A stretch of 64,000 nucleotides of DNA, taken from Sphingomonas caeni (GTDB lineage: Bacteria; Pseudomonadota; Alphaproteobacteria; Sphingomonadales; Sphingomonadaceae). The position numbers and the translations under genes are program-made. The notes beneath the pieces are model-generated. The model was not told where the DNA came from, searched no databases, and saw only the letters and a list, made by a program, of their open reading frames with translations. Every line of letters starts with the position of its first letter. Position 1 is the stretch's first letter. The DNA is taken from the NCBI RefSeq assembly GCF_026013415.1, contig NZ_JAPDOK010000001.1, forward strand, positions 1 to 64,000, given 5' to 3'. Positions 9,920 through 18,417 of the stretch are shown one piece after another.

Positions 9920-10851
9920 GCTATTCGCTCGAAGGCAAGCGCGTCTTCGTCGCCGGGCACCGCGGCATGGTCGGCGGCGCACTGGTACGGCGGCTGGCGA
10001 GCGAAGGCTGCGAGGTGCTCACCGCCGGCCGCGGCCAACTCGACCTGACCGACCAGCGCCAGACCTTCGACTGGGTCGCCGCCAACAAGCCCGACGCGAT
10101 CTTCATGGCCGCGGCCAAGGTCGGCGGCATCCTCGCGAACAGCAGCTATCCCGGCCAGTTCCTCTACAAGAACTTGATCATGCAGGCGAACATCGCCGAG
10201 GCGGCGCGGCTCGCGGGCACCGAAAAGCTGATGCTGCTCGGCTCCTCGTGCATCTATCCCAAGATGGCGCCCCAGCCGATCGAGGAGGACGCGCTCCTCA
10301 CCGGGCCGCTCGAGCCGACCAACCAATGGTATGCCATCGCCAAGATCGCGGGGATCATGCTCGGCGATTCGTACCGCGCCGAATATGGCTGCGACTTCAT
10401 CTCGGCGATGCCGACCAACCTCTACGGAATCGGCGACAATTTCGATCTCGAGACCAGCCATGTTGTCCCCGCGCTGATGCGCAAGGCACATGAGGCCAAG
10501 CTGGCGGGCGCGAAGCAGCTGGTGATGTGGGGCACGGGCACCCCGCGCCGCGAATTCCTCTACGCCGACGATTGCGCCGACGCGCTCGTCTTCCTGATGA
10601 AGGCCTATTCGGCGCCCGGCCATGTCAATGTCGGCAGCGGCGAGGACCTCGAGATCCGCGAGCTCACAAGGCTGATCTGCGAGGTCGTCGGCTTCGAAGG
10701 CGAGATCGTCGCCGACCCCACCAAGCCCGACGGCACCCCGCGCAAGCTGATGGCCGCCGACAAGCTTCGTGCGATGGGGTGGTCGCCGAAGACCTCGCTG
10801 AGGGACGGGCTGGCGAAGACCTATGAATGGTTCCTCGCCAACCGCGCCTGA
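9916..10851 (+). CDS. fcl: GDP-L-fucose synthase
   Basis: The 311-residue product begins [15 protein letters not shown], the Rossmann motif of GDP-4-keto-6-deoxymannose epimerase/reductase (WcaG/Fcl), and has the signature SSCIYPK and an active-site YAIAK (Y-x3-K). It epimerises C3/C5 and reduces C4 with NADPH to give GDP-L-fucose. The start is the ATG at 9916, overlapping the gmd stop as ATGA; the open frame continues upstream inside gmd. Together with gmd it implies L-fucose in the polysaccharide. It is followed three bases later by the stop of the convergent ABC permease gene. Confidence 0.95.
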   Translation: MSYSLEGKRVFVAGHRGMVGGALVRRLASEGCEVLTAGRGQLDLTDQRQTFDWVAANKPDAIFMAAAKVGGILANSSYPGQFLYKNLIMQANIAEAARLAGTEKLMLLGSSCIYPKMAPQPIEEDALLTGPLEPTNQWYAIAKIAGIMLGDSYRAEYGCDFISAMPTNLYGIGDNFDLETSHVVPALMRKAHEAKLAGAKQLVMWGTGTPRREFLYADDCADALVFLMKAYSAPGHVNVGSGEDLEIRELTRLICEVVGFEGEIVADPTKPDGTPRKLMAADKLRAMGWSPKTSLRDGLAKTYEWFLANRA

Positions 10852-10854
10852 GCC

Positions 10855-11694
10855 TCAGTTGATGTCCTGGCGCCGGAAGACCCACAGGACCAGTCCCGCG
10901 AGCCCCACGACCCACCCCGCGATCGCCAACAGCGACACCGTCTCCGAATAGGCGATCACCGTGCCGGTCGCGAGCTTGGCCTGGAAGCCCGCGCCCTCGG
11001 CCATCCAGCTCGCCAGGTTCTGGAGGTGATAGCCCGGCAGGATGCGGTAGGGGATGGCGGGCCATTCCATGCCATAGCTGCTGAGCCATTGGACGATCTT
11101 GCCCAGCAATTCGTCGAGCGTGACCAGCACGATCGAGATGATGACCGTGGCCAGGGTCGATCGGGTCGATATCGCCGCCGTGGTGGCATAGCCCGCGGTG
11201 ATCAGCAGCGGCGCGATGCCCAGCAGCAGCAGCTTGCCATGCTCGTACAGGATCGTGCCGAGGGTCAGGCCTTGCGGCAGCGCCTCGCCCGACACCGCCG
11301 ACCCCAGATAGCGCATCAGCACCGAGATCAGCGCGGTCGCGATCCAGGCGATGTAGAGCAGCCCCAGGGTCACGAGATATTTGGAGCCGAGCAGCTTCCA
11401 CCGCGAGGCGTGCGGCACCACCAGCTTCCAGGTGTTCCAGCCATATTCGCCGGCGAACACCACCGCGAAATAACCCGCGATCAGATACCGCCCCAGGCTG
11501 ATCGAGGCGATGTGCCACACCACCGACGTGTCCTCGATCCACCCCGCCACCGTTTCCGGCTTGGTGCCCTTGGACGCGACCATGATCGTGATTGCGAAGA
11601 TCACGAAGAACAGGACCGGATAGAGCCAGACGAGGAACCAGGTGCCCTTGTGCGGCAGCATCTTGGTCCATTCGGCCGAGATCAGGTTACGCAT
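10855..11694 (-). CDS. ABC-2 type transporter permease
   Basis: This 279-residue integral membrane protein has an N-terminal segment MRNLISAEWTKML, then about six hydrophobic helices (for example WLYPVLFFVIFAITIMV, GTVIAYSETVSLLAIAGWVVG), the layout of ABC-2 permeases that partner a separate ATPase. The ATG at 11694 lies inside the end of the ATPase gene (8-nt overlap), which supports a two-gene transporter. The substrate is unknown. The gene pair is inserted between sugar-nucleotide genes, but it looks more like a general drug/peptide or lipid exporter than a Wzm-type polysaccharide permease. Confidence 0.82.
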   Translation of the reverse strand: MRNLISAEWTKMLPHKGTWFLVWLYPVLFFVIFAITIMVASKGTKPETVAGWIEDTSVVWHIASISLGRYLIAGYFAVVFAGEYGWNTWKLVVPHASRWKLLGSKYLVTLGLLYIAWIATALISVLMRYLGSAVSGEALPQGLTLGTILYEHGKLLLLGIAPLLITAGYATTAAISTRSTLATVIISIVLVTLDELLGKIVQWLSSYGMEWPAIPYRILPGYHLQNLASWMAEGAGFQAKLATGTVIAYSETVSLLAIAGWVVGLAGLVLWVFRRQDIN

Positions 11695-12604
11695 CGGCCG
11701 TCTCCGTTCCGGTGATGGCGAGGAATGCCTCCTCCAGGGTGCGCTGGTGCGGGGCCATGCTGAACACATCCACCTTCGCCGCGACCAGCCGCCGCAAGAT
11801 CTCCGGCGCATCGGCCCTTCCGGCGCGGACCTGCAGCCCGTCGCCCTCGATCTCGCACGGCCAGCTCTCCACCAGTGCCGCCCGCGCTGCGTCCAGCGGC
11901 GTCGCAACGATGTGGAAGCTCTCCTCGGTCTTGAGGATGCCTTCCACCGTATCCTCGCGGATCAGCACGCCGCGGTCGATGATCGCCACCCGGTCGCACA
12001 CCTGCTGCACCTCGTTGAGCAGGTGGCTAGAGAGGAACACGGTCTTGCCATGCTCCTCGGCCAGCGAGCGGATCAGCCGCCGCATCTCCTGGATGCCCGC
12101 CGCGTCGAGCCCGTTGGCGGGTTCGTCGAGGATCACCAGGTCGGGGTCGTTGAGCAACGCCGCCGCCACGCCCAGCCGCTGGCGCATGCCGGTCGAATAG
12201 CCCTTCACCTTGCGTTTGCCGTCCTTCTCGAGCCCAACCTGCGCGAGCAGCGGATCGATCCGCTCGGTCCCCAGCCCCTGGGTCCGCGCAAGCACATCGA
12301 GATTCTTGCGGCCCGACAGGAACGGATAAAAGGCCCCGCCATCGACCAGCGATCCCAGCCGCCGCGACGGCTCGCCATGGCGCAGATCCTTGCCGAACAG
12401 TCGGACGCTGCCCGATGTGGGCGTGATCAGCCCGAGCAGCATCCGGATCGTGGTGCTCTTGCCCGCACCATTGGCGCCGAGAAAGCCATAGACCTCCCCC
12501 GCCCGCACGGTGAGCGACACATCCTGCACCGCCCGCACGCCCCCGGCCTTTCGGCCATAGGTCTTGCTGAGCTCCGTTATCTCCAGAACCGGGTCTTCAT
12601 GCAT
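11687..12604 (-). CDS. ABC transporter ATP-binding protein
   Basis: The 305-residue protein is a single ABC ATPase: Walker A GANGAGKST (about 44-52), signature YSTGMRQR, Walker B LVILDEPANGLD and the switch histidine in FLSSHLL. The roughly 80-residue C-terminal extension after the ATPase is usual in ABC-2-type exporters of the CcmA/natA class. It is the upstream partner of the permease gene, which it overlaps by 8 nt. The 65-bp AT-richer gap in front of it (12605-12669) probably holds the promoter; TTGACG near 12668 on the minus strand is a possible -35 but I see no convincing -10. Substrate unknown. Confidence 0.88.
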   Translation of the reverse strand: MHEDPVLEITELSKTYGRKAGGVRAVQDVSLTVRAGEVYGFLGANGAGKSTTIRMLLGLITPTSGSVRLFGKDLRHGEPSRRLGSLVDGGAFYPFLSGRKNLDVLARTQGLGTERIDPLLAQVGLEKDGKRKVKGYSTGMRQRLGVAAALLNDPDLVILDEPANGLDAAGIQEMRRLIRSLAEEHGKTVFLSSHLLNEVQQVCDRVAIIDRGVLIREDTVEGILKTEESFHIVATPLDAARAALVESWPCEIEGDGLQVRAGRADAPEILRRLVAAKVDVFSMAPHQRTLEEAFLAITGTETADA

Positions 12605-12669
12605 CCGACGGGCTCACCTTTCACAACTGTTTTATCCGACTAATACACTGACAAGGGGCACGTCAAGGA

Positions 12670-13431
12670 TCAGCTGCGCCGCACCAGCTCCAGCACCTTG
12701 AGCAGATAGCGGGACTGCATCATCGCCCGGTTGGTCCGGATGCCATGCTCGCGGCAGGCGCGCAGCATCTCGGCATCGATGATCCCGCGCGACGCCCCGC
12801 CAGCGGTGCTCACGCCCCCCACCTGCATCTTCACGAACACGTCGCGCAGATAGGTGTAGCTCAGCCCGTGCTTGGCAAAGGCTCGGACGATGAAGTCGAA
12901 ATCCGCGGCGATCTTGAAGTCGGTGCGGTAATTCCCGACGCGTTCATAGGCCGCCTTGGTCAGCACCATCGCCGGATGCGCCGGCATCCACCCCCAGCCG
13001 ATCCGCTTGGGGTGAAACATCCCGCTATTGTAGCGCCGGATCGATCTGTCCGGCGTGCCCGGCCTGAAGAAGGTCACGTCGCCGAGCACCGCATCGGTCC
13101 CACCCGAATCGAACGCCGCCGCGACCCGGCTCAGAACGCCGGCATCGGCATAGTGATCATCGGCGTTGAGCAGCGCGATCACGCCGCCGCTGGCCCGCGC
13201 GATCCCCTTGTTCATGGCATCGTAAATGCCCTTGTCGGGCTCCGAGACGAACACATCGCCCGGCCGCAGCACCGCCGCGACCCGATCCGGCGTCCCGTCC
13301 TTCGATCCGCCATCGATAATGACATGCTCGACATCGGCGAAATCCTGCGCCTGAACCGACTTGATCGCCTCGAGGAGGATCTCGCCCGGATTGTAACAGA
13401 CGGTGACGACGGAGATTTTGCGGACAGGCAT
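12670..13431 (-). CDS. Family 2 glycosyltransferase
   Basis: This 253-residue GT-A enzyme starts KISVVTVCYNPGEI, followed by HVIIDGGSKDGT and a DXD-like metal site in ALLNADDHY (roughly residue 100). It should add a sugar from a nucleotide donor to a lipid-linked intermediate at the cytoplasmic face of the membrane. No membrane anchor is evident. I chose the ATG at 13431; a TTG at 13449 would add six residues. It is the only glycosyltransferase of a repeat-unit type in this window besides the initiating transferase at 18418, so the others must lie elsewhere. Donor and acceptor cannot be read from sequence. Confidence 0.85.
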   Translation of the reverse strand: MPVRKISVVTVCYNPGEILLEAIKSVQAQDFADVEHVIIDGGSKDGTPDRVAAVLRPGDVFVSEPDKGIYDAMNKGIARASGGVIALLNADDHYADAGVLSRVAAAFDSGGTDAVLGDVTFFRPGTPDRSIRRYNSGMFHPKRIGWGWMPAHPAMVLTKAAYERVGNYRTDFKIAADFDFIVRAFAKHGLSYTYLRDVFVKMQVGGVSTAGGASRGIIDAEMLRACREHGIRTNRAMMQSRYLLKVLELVRRS

Positions 13432-13503
13432 CGTCGCGCCGCTTAGCAAAGCAAACGCGATTGGGTTAGCCCGGTTTTAAGGGAGGAAGGCTAGAGCGAG
13501 AGC

Positions 13504-14634
13504 ATGAGCGGACCCCGTATCCTCACCATCTTCGGCACCAGGCCGGAGGCGATCAAGCTGTTCCCCGTCATCGCGGCGCTGCGCGATCATGGCGGGATGA
13601 CGGTACGCACCTGCGTCACCGCCCAGCATCGCGGGCTGCTCGATCAGGTGCTGGCGATCGCCGGTCTCACCCCCGACGTCGATCTCGACCTGATGGAGCC
13701 CGGCCAGACGCTCGACCGGCTGACCGCGCGCCTGCTCACCGGACTCGGCGACGTGATGGACGCCGAAAAGCCCGATCGCGTCATTGTCCAGGGCGATACC
13801 GCCACCGCGATGGTCGGCGCGCTCGCCGCCTATTACCGCAAGGTGCCGGTCAGCCATGTCGAGGCGGGGCTGCGCTCGGGCAATATCTACCAGCCCTGGC
13901 CCGAGGAGATTAACCGCCGGATCGTCGCGCCGATCGCCGACCAGCATTTCGCGCCCACCCAGACCGCGGCCGATGCGCTCCTCAGGGAGAATATCGACCC
14001 CGCGGGCATCCATGTCACCGGCAACACCGTGATCGACGCGCTCCACTGGACCCGCGCGAAGATCGCCGCCAATCCCAGCCTCGCGTCAGGCCTCGACGAG
14101 ATCGCCGCGCGCTTCGCCGGCAAGCGCCTGATCCTCGTGACTACCCATCGCCGCGAGAATTTCGGCGGCGGCATGGAAGGTATCGCCCGCGCCCTCGCCC
14201 GCATCGCCGACCGCAGCGACACCGCGATCCTCTTCCCGATGCATCCCAACCCCAATGTCGCGGTCGCGATGGATGCGATCCTGGGCGAACGCGACAATGT
14301 CGCCCGCATCGAACCGCTCGATTACCCCCATTTCATCCGCGCGCTGGAGATGTGCGAAATCGCTCTCAGCGATTCGGGCGGCGTCCAGGAAGAAGCGCCC
14401 GCGCTCGGCAAACCCGTGCTCGTCATGCGCGAGACCACCGAGCGCCCCGAAGGAGTCGAAGCCGGCACCGCGAAGCTGGTCGGCACCGACGCCGACCGTA
14501 TCGTTTCCGAAATCTCAACCCTCCTCGACGTACCCAGTGCCTATTCGGCCATGGCGCGCGCCCACAATCCGTTCGGCGACGGCCATGCGTCCGAGAGGAT
14601 CGCGGGGATTGTCGCCAATGGCGCCGGAGTCTGA
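13504..14634 (+). CDS. wecB: UDP-N-acetylglucosamine 2-epimerase (non-hydrolysing)
   Basis: At 376 residues this matches WecB/MnaA in length and motifs: ILTIFGTRPEAIKLFPV at the N-terminus, VSHVEAGLRSGN, WPEEINRR and the TTHRRENFG segment. It interconverts UDP-GlcNAc and UDP-ManNAc. The next gene, wecC, overlaps it by 17 nt, so the pair makes UDP-ManNAcA. A GCTAGAGC box at 13490-13497 ends only six bases before the ATG, which would give a leaderless or nearly leaderless mRNA. The related WbpI epimerase (for diacetamido uronates) is an alternative, but the wecC partner argues for WecB. Confidence 0.93.
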   Translation: MSGPRILTIFGTRPEAIKLFPVIAALRDHGGMTVRTCVTAQHRGLLDQVLAIAGLTPDVDLDLMEPGQTLDRLTARLLTGLGDVMDAEKPDRVIVQGDTATAMVGALAAYYRKVPVSHVEAGLRSGNIYQPWPEEINRRIVAPIADQHFAPTQTAADALLRENIDPAGIHVTGNTVIDALHWTRAKIAANPSLASGLDEIAARFAGKRLILVTTHRRENFGGGMEGIARALARIADRSDTAILFPMHPNPNVAVAMDAILGERDNVARIEPLDYPHFIRALEMCEIALSDSGGVQEEAPALGKPVLVMRETTERPEGVEAGTAKLVGTDADRIVSEISTLLDVPSAYSAMARAHNPFGDGHASERIAGIVANGAGV

Positions 14635-15916
14635 GCTCAAGGTTGCAGTTATCGGTCTGGGCTATATCGGCCTGCCCACCGCCGCGGTGATCGCGCGTAC
14701 CGGCGCGATGGTGCTCGGCGTCGATGTCCGGCAGGACGTCGTCGATACGGTGAACTCCGGCAAGGTCCATATCGAGGAGATCGACCTCGACGGCCTCGTT
14801 TCGGGCGTGGTCGCGCGCGGCACGCTGCGCGCCTCCACCCGGGTCGAGCCGAGCGACGTCTTCCTGATCGCGGTCCCCACCCCCTTCAACGCGGATCACT
14901 CGCCCGATATCGGCTATGTGCTCAAGGCCACCACCACCGTCGCCACCGTGCTCAAGGCCGGCGACACGGTGATCCTCGAATCGACCTCGCCCGTCGGCAC
15001 CACCGAGAAGCTCGCCGAATTCCTCGCCCAGCTCCGCCCCGACCTCAAGGTCCCCGGCCACTGCGCGGGCACACCCGACATCGCCATCGCCTATTGCCCC
15101 GAGCGCGTGCTGCCCGGCCGGATCGTCGTCGAGCTGATCGACAACGACCGCTGCATCGGCGGCATCACCGCGCGCTGCAGCCGCAAGGCGCTCCAATTCT
15201 ACCGCCGCTTCGTCCGCGGCGCCTGTGTCACCACCACCGCGCGCGCGGCCGAGATGACCAAGCTGGTCGAAAACGCCTTCCGCGATGTCAACATCGCCTT
15301 CGCCAACGAACTGTCGGTGATCGCCGAGGGGATGGGGATCGATGTGTGGGAGGTGATCCGCCTCGCCAACCGCCATCCGCGCGTCAACATCCTCTCGCCC
15401 GGCCCCGGCGTCGGCGGCCACTGCATCGCGGTCGACCCCTGGTTCATCGTCCATGGCGATCCCGAGAATGCCCGGCTGATCCGCACCGCGCGCGAGGTCA
15501 ATGACGGCAAGACCGACTACACCATCGCCCGCGCCGAGGCGCTGATCGACCGCGCCGGTGGCGCCCCGGTCGCGTGCCTGGGCCTCGCCTTCAAGGCCAA
15601 TATCGACGATTTCCGCGAGAGCCCCGCGCTCAAGGTCGCCGAGCATCTGGCGGCGCGCTACGGCAAGCAGATCCGGATCGTCGAACCCTATGCCGCGCAG
15701 CTTCCGCCGTCGCTGGCCGAAACCGGGGCGCAGCTGATCGACATCGACACCGCGATCGACACCTGCCCGGTGTTCGTCGTGCTGGTCGATCACGAGGTGT
15801 TCAAGTCGATCCCGCTCTCCGAACGCGGCGCCAAGCTGGTCTATGACACGCGCGGCATCTGGCCCGATCAGCCCTCGGGCGACGACGAAGCCCCCTCGCT
15901 CCGTCTCGCCGGCTAA
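14618..15916 (+). CDS. wecC: UDP-N-acetyl-D-mannosamine dehydrogenase
   Basis: The 432-residue product carries the NAD-binding motif VAVIGLGYIGLPTA at the N-terminus, STSPVGTTEK, and the active-site cysteine in GPGVGGHCIAVDPWF. It oxidises UDP-ManNAc to UDP-ManNAcA with two NAD+. The ATG at 14618 lies within the end of wecB; the open frame extends further back through wecB but that part is an out-of-frame shadow. Residues after NAFRDVNIAFANELS match WecC rather than UDP-glucose dehydrogenases. The product may feed an enterobacterial-common-antigen-like unit or the local exopolysaccharide. Confidence 0.94.
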   Translation: MAPESELKVAVIGLGYIGLPTAAVIARTGAMVLGVDVRQDVVDTVNSGKVHIEEIDLDGLVSGVVARGTLRASTRVEPSDVFLIAVPTPFNADHSPDIGYVLKATTTVATVLKAGDTVILESTSPVGTTEKLAEFLAQLRPDLKVPGHCAGTPDIAIAYCPERVLPGRIVVELIDNDRCIGGITARCSRKALQFYRRFVRGACVTTTARAAEMTKLVENAFRDVNIAFANELSVIAEGMGIDVWEVIRLANRHPRVNILSPGPGVGGHCIAVDPWFIVHGDPENARLIRTAREVNDGKTDYTIARAEALIDRAGGAPVACLGLAFKANIDDFRESPALKVAEHLAARYGKQIRIVEPYAAQLPPSLAETGAQLIDIDTAIDTCPVFVVLVDHEVFKSIPLSERGAKLVYDTRGIWPDQPSGDDEAPSLRLAG

Positions 15917-15964
15917 GCCCGGTTCCCCTATCGGACGTCAGCCGTTATAGGGTCGGGCGATCCC

Positions 15965-16750
15965 ATGTTCGGCAAGTTGTTCAAAACCAGTCGCCCCAGC
16001 CCTGCTCCGGTGGCGCTCCAGGCATCGGTGCCGCCCGGCGAACGCATCTATGCGATCGGCGATATCCATGGGCGTGCCGATCTGCTCGATCAGCTGCTGG
16101 CGATGATCGACGAAGACAATATCGCCCGCGGTCCGGCGAAAATCCGCCTGATCTTCCTCGGCGACCTGATCGATCGCGGCCCCGATTCGAAGGGCGTGGT
16201 CGAACGGCTGATGGACGTGAAGGCACGTCATCCCGAAACGCACATCCTGCTCGGCAATCACGAGGAGGTGTTCCTCCAGGCGATGCGCACCGGCAGCATC
16301 GGCGCGCTCCGCTATGCGCTGCGGATCGGGGCAGACACCACGATCCAGAGCTATGGCGTCACCGGCGAGGAATATACGCGCACCAGCATCGAGCAGTTGC
16401 TCGAGATCAGCAGGCAGCGCGTGCCCGAGGCGCATCTCGATTTCATGGCCGATTTCGAGGACATGGTGTTCGCGGGCGACTATGTCTTCGTCCATGCCGG
16501 CGTCCGCCCGGACAAGCCGCTCGACCGCCAGAAGATCAACGACCTGCGCTGGATCCGTGACGATTTCCTCGATTATCGCGGCACGCTCGAGAAGATCGTT
16601 GTCCATGGCCATAGCATCGCCGATGCGGTCGAGACGCTGCCCCACCGAATCGGCCTCGATACCGGCGCCTATGCCTCGGGCGTGCTCACCGCGATGGGGT
16701 TCGAGGGCGGCGAACGCTGGCTGCTTCAAACTGGGACAGGGCCCGGCTGA
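15965..16750 (+). CDS. PPP-family metallophosphoesterase (Ser/Thr phosphatase-like)
   Basis: This 261-residue protein has the dinuclear-metal motifs of the PPP phosphatase family: GDIHG (32-36), GDLIDRG (66-72), GNHE (97-100), then VHAGVRP and VHGHS. These occur in bacterial protein phosphatases (PrpA/B-like) and symmetrical Ap4A hydrolases. It could dephosphorylate a protein in the polysaccharide control circuit, but BY-kinases are usually reversed by low-molecular-weight or PHP phosphatases, so that link is speculative. A GTTATAGG box at 15944-15951 with TTCCCC 15 nt upstream is a plausible promoter. It follows wecC by 48 nt. Confidence 0.85.
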   Translation: MFGKLFKTSRPSPAPVALQASVPPGERIYAIGDIHGRADLLDQLLAMIDEDNIARGPAKIRLIFLGDLIDRGPDSKGVVERLMDVKARHPETHILLGNHEEVFLQAMRTGSIGALRYALRIGADTTIQSYGVTGEEYTRTSIEQLLEISRQRVPEAHLDFMADFEDMVFAGDYVFVHAGVRPDKPLDRQKINDLRWIRDDFLDYRGTLEKIVVHGHSIADAVETLPHRIGLDTGAYASGVLTAMGFEGGERWLLQTGTGPG

Positions 16751-17154
16751 GCGGCGAAGGGCCTGCTCGCGGCGATTCTTCCCCGTCCGGCCCCCGATCC
16801 CCGAAAAGGCCCCGGAACGGCAGTTTTCCCCGTTAACCATAGCCTTGCGGCGCGCCCGCGCTCACGGTTCGATGACGCGGCTGCGAAACGATTGTTGCCT
16901 TGCTGCAACAGAGCCCCCCGCAGACGCGCAAACACCCCGCTTCAGCTTGCCACTTCTGGGGAAATCGCGTAGGCAAGCCGGGCAAAGGAACAGTTCCGGC
17001 TTTGCGGAGTTAGGGTTTTGTCCATCAACGCGAGCTATCGCAGCGGGGACGTTGAAACCCGGGTTTGCAGAGTAAGTAGCTGGACAGTAGGCTTGGGATA
17101 CGATATTCCGCGCCCGGTAAAGCAGGGCAGCAGGCTTAAGAGGGAGAATTAAAG
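16751..17154. other. 404-bp intergenic region without a gene
   Basis: No convincing ORF is present on either strand. It holds the 11-bp palindrome GGAACAGTTCC (16987-16997). GGAAC there followed by GTT at 17009-17011 loosely resembles the GGAAC-N16/17-cGTT promoter of the alphaproteobacterial general stress sigma factor EcfG, but the cytosine before GTT is missing. TTGCAG at 17065-17070 is a possible -35 element. The region most likely contains the promoter and a leader of about 100 nt for the small gene at 17155. Confidence 0.4.
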
Positions 17155-17379
17155 GTGAAATTCAAGGGCCTAGTATCGATCGCTGCGGCGCTCTCGCTGG
17201 TGACTATTTCGTCGGCGGCTGTCGCGCAGCAGGCTGCTCCCCAGCCCGCCACCGAGCAGGTTCGTGGTGAGAGCGAAATCAAGGGTTCGACTGCCATCGT
17301 GTCGCTGCTCGCGCTGACTGCCGTCATCGCCGGTGCGGTGATCGCGCTGCAGAAGAAGGGTCATCCGACCTCGCCGTGA
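17155..17379 (+). CDS. Small secreted or membrane protein, unknown function
   Basis: The 74-residue product has a classical signal peptide (LVSIAAALSLVTISSAAVAQ, residues 6-25), a short polar stretch rich in Q/P/E, one predicted membrane helix (about 46-64, IVSLLALTAVIAGAVIAL) and a basic C-terminus. It starts at GTG 17155 with GGGAG about ten bases upstream. It stands alone, with a long untranslated upstream region and a strong terminator at 17407-17440, so it is a monocistronic unit and probably well expressed. I do not recognise the family. The arrangement suggests a small inner-membrane protein whose signal is cleaved. Confidence 0.75.
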   Translation: MKFKGLVSIAAALSLVTISSAAVAQQAAPQPATEQVRGESEIKGSTAIVSLLALTAVIAGAVIALQKKGHPTSP

Positions 17380-17406
17380 TCTCGGCGATCTGCTGAAAAA
17401 GATTCG

Positions 17407-17440
17407 AGCCGGGCGATTCGTTTCGCCCGGCTTTTTATTT
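17407..17440 (+). terminator. Rho-independent terminator of the 74-aa gene
   Basis: A perfect 10-bp stem AGCCGGGCGA / TCGCCCGGCT (17407-17416 and 17423-17432) with a 6-base loop TTCGTT is followed by a run of T residues (17432-17436, then ATTT). It lies 28 bases after the stop of the small gene and just before the start of the peptidase gene at 17458, so the two are probably separate transcription units. Confidence 0.9.
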
Positions 17441-17457
17441 GCGTGCATCATCGGCCC

Positions 17458-18417
17458 ATGATTCGAATAGTCGCGCCGATCCTGGTTTCGGCCAGCCTGA
17501 CGGGCCTTCCGGCCACCCCGCCTTCGGCAATCGCGGCTTCCGCTGCGCAACAGAGCGACGGCAGCAGCATGCGCGCCGAGGATCTGCGCGTCCTCACGAT
17601 CGGCTATCGGCTCGCGCTGGCAGGCAAGCCGCTCTGCCCGATCCAGGGTCCGGTCACCGGCCTGTTGCTCCACCATCTTGCCGAATATCGCGCCGCGGAC
17701 CGGCCCGCGATGATCGCCGCCGGGCTCGGCCGCGGTCCGGGCGTGCTCGCGATCGTCGCGGGCAGCCCCGCCGAAGCCGCGGGACTACGCCCCGGCGATG
17801 TGCTGCTCGCGGCCGACGGCACGCCCTTCGCCTCCCCCGCGACGATCGCCGTCAGCACCGATCCCGAGATCTGGCGCCCGCTGGCCGAGGCGAGCGAGGC
17901 GATGCTGCTCGATCGGCTCGCCCATGGGCCCGTCACGCTCAACATACTGCGCGGCGGCGAGACGCTCACCCTCACCCTCGCCTCCACCCCGGGCTGCGCG
18001 CTCCGCATCCGTCTCGCGCGCTCGGGTCAGAAGGATGCCTTCACCGTGCGCGGCCATGTCGTCGTCACCACCGCGACGCTCGCCCTTGCCGCCAATGACG
18101 ACGAACTCGCCTTCGTCATCGCGCACGAGCTGGCGCATATCGTCCTTGGCCATACGCGCCGCCTGCAGGCGGCGAACGTCCCCCGCACAGGAGTGATGCG
18201 CGGCGTGGGGCGCAAGGGCCGGATCGTCCGCGAGACCGAGGAAGAAGCCGATCAGCTCGGCGGCCGCATCATGCTGGCGGCGGGCTATGATCCCGGGCGT
18301 GGCGCGCTGATCCTGCGGCGGCTGGGCTCGGGCCCGCGGCTCGGCCTGTTCGAAACCCACGCCTCCGACGGCGACCGAATCAAGGCGATGCAGGCGCTTG
18401 GCGCCCCCGCGCGCTGA
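17458..18417 (+). CDS. Periplasmic PDZ domain-M48 family metallopeptidase
   Basis: The 319-residue protein starts with a signal peptide (IVAPILVSASLTGLPATP), has a PDZ-like segment (VAGSPAEAAGLRPGDVLLAADG, about 101-121) and a zinc site HELAH (223-227), with EEEADQLG downstream supplying the third ligand glutamate. This is the M48 (gluzincin) pattern, fused to a PDZ domain as in several alphaproteobacterial envelope proteases. It probably degrades or processes periplasmic proteins. The ATG at 17458 is chosen over one five codons earlier because it gives a normal signal peptide. It converges on the sugar transferase gene with no gap. Confidence 0.85.
   Translation: MIRIVAPILVSASLTGLPATPPSAIAASAAQQSDGSSMRAEDLRVLTIGYRLALAGKPLCPIQGPVTGLLLHHLAEYRAADRPAMIAAGLGRGPGVLAIVAGSPAEAAGLRPGDVLLAADGTPFASPATIAVSTDPEIWRPLAEASEAMLLDRLAHGPVTLNILRGGETLTLTLASTPGCALRIRLARSGQKDAFTVRGHVVVTTATLALAANDDELAFVIAHELAHIVLGHTRRLQAANVPRTGVMRGVGRKGRIVRETEEEADQLGGRIMLAAGYDPGRGALILRRLGSGPRLGLFETHASDGDRIKAMQALGAPAR

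Noticed and set aside
12605..12669. Possible promoter with TTGACG before the ABC ATPase gene
   Set aside because: No convincing -10 box lies at 14-18 bp spacing; only the AT-rich character supports it.
14255..14617. Upstream extension of wecC within wecB, possible fusion
   Set aside because: The extension is an out-of-frame reading of wecB; the WecC Rossmann motif begins seven codons after ATG 14618, as expected for a normal start.
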